Below, piece by piece: positions 5,036 through 6,054 of a DNA stretch of 6,054 nt. The notes under the pieces were generated by a model. The model made no database searches. It was given only the letters and a program-made list of their open reading frames with translations, and was not told the DNA's origin. The DNA comes from CAZCSY01 sp964501505 (lineage in GTDB: Bacteria; Omnitrophota; Gorgyraeia; Velamenicoccales; Velamenicoccaceae), in assembly GCA_964501505.1 (NCBI GenBank), contig CAZCSY010000091.1:1-6054 (forward strand). Direction: 5' to 3'. Every line of letters starts with the position of its first letter. Within the stretch, counting starts at the first letter, position 1. The position numbers and the translations under genes were made by a program.

Positions 5036-6054
5036 ACGGACCGAATCGCCGATCCTCAGCTTCGTGCCGGCCTGAACATTCTTGATGTCCGCCGCCGCGA
5101 TCTCCTGGCGCGTCTGGATGATCTCAAGGGTGCCTATCTTCATGCCTTCGCGCGTCACCGACACGGTCTGGCCGACCGCCAGGCCGTCCTGCTCGCCGAC
5201 GTCCACGATCACGAAGTTGTTCTCGTCGTTGATCGCCAGGATCTGTCCCGAGACGGGCGCGGCGCGGCGCGACGGCAGATCCTCCGTGGCCTTGACCACG
5301 ATGGGCTGCAATTGCACGACACGGCTGTCTTTGGTGCTTACCTTCTTGGCATCGGTACGCGCCGCCTTCAGGTCGTTCTTCACCTCGATGATCTGGTCGA
5401 CGCGCTCCTGCAAGACGGAATCCAGTTCCGCCAGGCGCTTGGCCAGGATCTCGCGCTCCTGCTGCAGGTCGACGAGCTTTCCTTCGAGCGAGGTCTTCTT
5501 GTCGCCTACCGCCATCAGACGGCTCTTCAACTCAAAATTCTCCTGCCGCAGGCTGTCGAGCTGCGTCTGCAACGTCTTCTTGTCCCGCTTTTCGCGCACG
5601 AGGTCTTCCGAGAGCGTACGCGACAACTTTTCGTTATAAACGAGTTTACGATCCACATCGCTGCGGCCGTCGAGGGCGGTCTTGAGCTGAAGGTCGATCT
5701 TGCGCCCCTCGTCCATCGCGGTGGCGAGCTTGAGCTTGGCGTCGTCCAGTTGGGCGCCCATGTTCTTGACCTCGATCTCCAGGGCCGCCTTTTCGCGCAG
5801 GAGGTTGGCCCAGTACGCGTCGTCCGTCGGGGTGTTGGTGGGGATGCCGTACGTCACTGTCCCGCCGCCCGCCTTCTTGAGCTCGACGATCTCCTCTTCG
5901 AGGGACTTCTTTTCCCCGGCGACTTCCTGGAGACGCTCGACGAGCGTCGCCCGCTCCTTGGTCACCAGGTCAAACTTGCTCTTGAGGCTCTCGTGGTCCT
6001 GGGTGAGGGCGTCATACTTGGCCTTGAGGTCCCCCATCTCCACGTCTAGCTTCT
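5033..6054 (-). CDS. Coiled-coil protein with C-terminal beta domain, 5' end outside window
   Basis: The reading frame stays open to the right edge (Lys-Leu-Asp before the GTG at 6043), so the real start lies outside and this is a C-terminal fragment of 339 full codons. Residues about 1-60 and 85-233 are long heptad-like, charged coiled coils (for example LKAKYDALTQDHESLKSKFD and LKSRLMAVGDKKTSLEGKL), separated by a Gly/Thr/Pro linker (GGGTVTYGIPTNTPTDDAYW, 62-81). After a basic linker (SRRAA, about 261-265) a compact beta-rich domain follows (about 268-339): SGQILAINDENNFVIVDVGE, DGLAVGQTVSVTREG, KIGTLEIIQ, and a final AGTKLRIGDSVR. That domain has the shape of small beta-barrel modules found at the ends of envelope-associated coiled-coil proteins; binding partner and function are unknown. 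A tether or scaffold at the envelope is inference. The stop codon is 83 nt before the LacI start, so linkage of the two genes is possible but not shown. Confidence 0.85.
   Translation of the reverse strand, partial: KLDVEMGDLKAKYDALTQDHESLKSKFDLVTKERATLVERLQEVAGEKKSLEEEIVELKKAGGGTVTYGIPTNTPTDDAYWANLLREKAALEIEVKNMGAQLDDAKLKLATAMDEGRKIDLQLKTALDGRSDVDRKLVYNEKLSRTLSEDLVREKRDKKTLQTQLDSLRQENFELKSRLMAVGDKKTSLEGKLVDLQQEREILAKRLAELDSVLQERVDQIIEVKNDLKAARTDAKKVSTKDSRVVQLQPIVVKATEDLPSRRAAPVSGQILAINDENNFVIVDVGEQDGLAVGQTVSVTREGMKIGTLEIIQTRQEIAAADIKNVQAGTKLRIGDSVR

Noticed and set aside
4934..6049. Long plus-strand open frame of 371 codons opposite the coiled-coil gene
   Set aside because: Its product is Leu/Arg/Asp/His-rich with no domain, while the minus strand gives an excellent heptad pattern and conserved C-terminal domain. 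It is a codon-bias shadow of GC-rich coding DNA.

Overview
All seven complete or partial protein genes recognised here, plus the fragment entering at the right edge, lie on the minus strand, so the window is transcribed from right to left. GC content is fairly high and coding density is high. Product types suggest a Gram-negative-like bacterium: two small exported proteins with Sec signal peptides, YggT, a DUF21 transporter and a coiled-coil envelope-type protein. The paired WVxGEV...KTVF...DYK proteins and the coiled-coil protein ending in a small beta domain remind me of uncultivated Omnitrophota or related lineages. That is recall, not proof, and a deltaproteobacterial origin cannot be excluded. 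I see no phage, transposon, RNA gene or defence cassette.

Layout in order of transcription: (1) 6054-5033, C-terminal part of a long coiled-coil protein with a compact C-terminal beta domain, cut by the window edge. (2) 4949-3927, a complete LacI-family repressor, preceded by a short gap with a tandem 14-bp repeat and an 8-bp palindrome. (3) 3930-2890, a short MetE-core protein (cobalamin-independent methionine synthase catalytic-domain family) whose start codon overlaps the LacI stop codon. (4) 2882-2738, an intergenic block of four consecutive potential hairpins, three of which look like diverged copies of one repeat. (5) 2648-2235 and 2174-1734, two tandem paralogous exported proteins of about 140 residues. 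(6) 1669-1025, a HAD-superfamily phosphatase. (7) A sigma70-like promoter at 976-948, then yggT (927-625), then a CNNM/CorB-type DUF21 membrane protein starting at 619 and running off the left edge.

Three transcription units are likely. The LacI repressor and the MetE-core enzyme are translationally coupled, so the repressor may govern its own operon in response to an unknown ligand. The two paralogous exported proteins and the HAD phosphatase are closely spaced and probably co-transcribed. yggT and the DUF21 gene form a short membrane-protein operon with a 5-nt gap and their own promoter. The least explained parts are the hairpin cluster and the tandem exported paralogues. No convincing new multi-gene system is visible; most of the window is ordinary chromosomal content.
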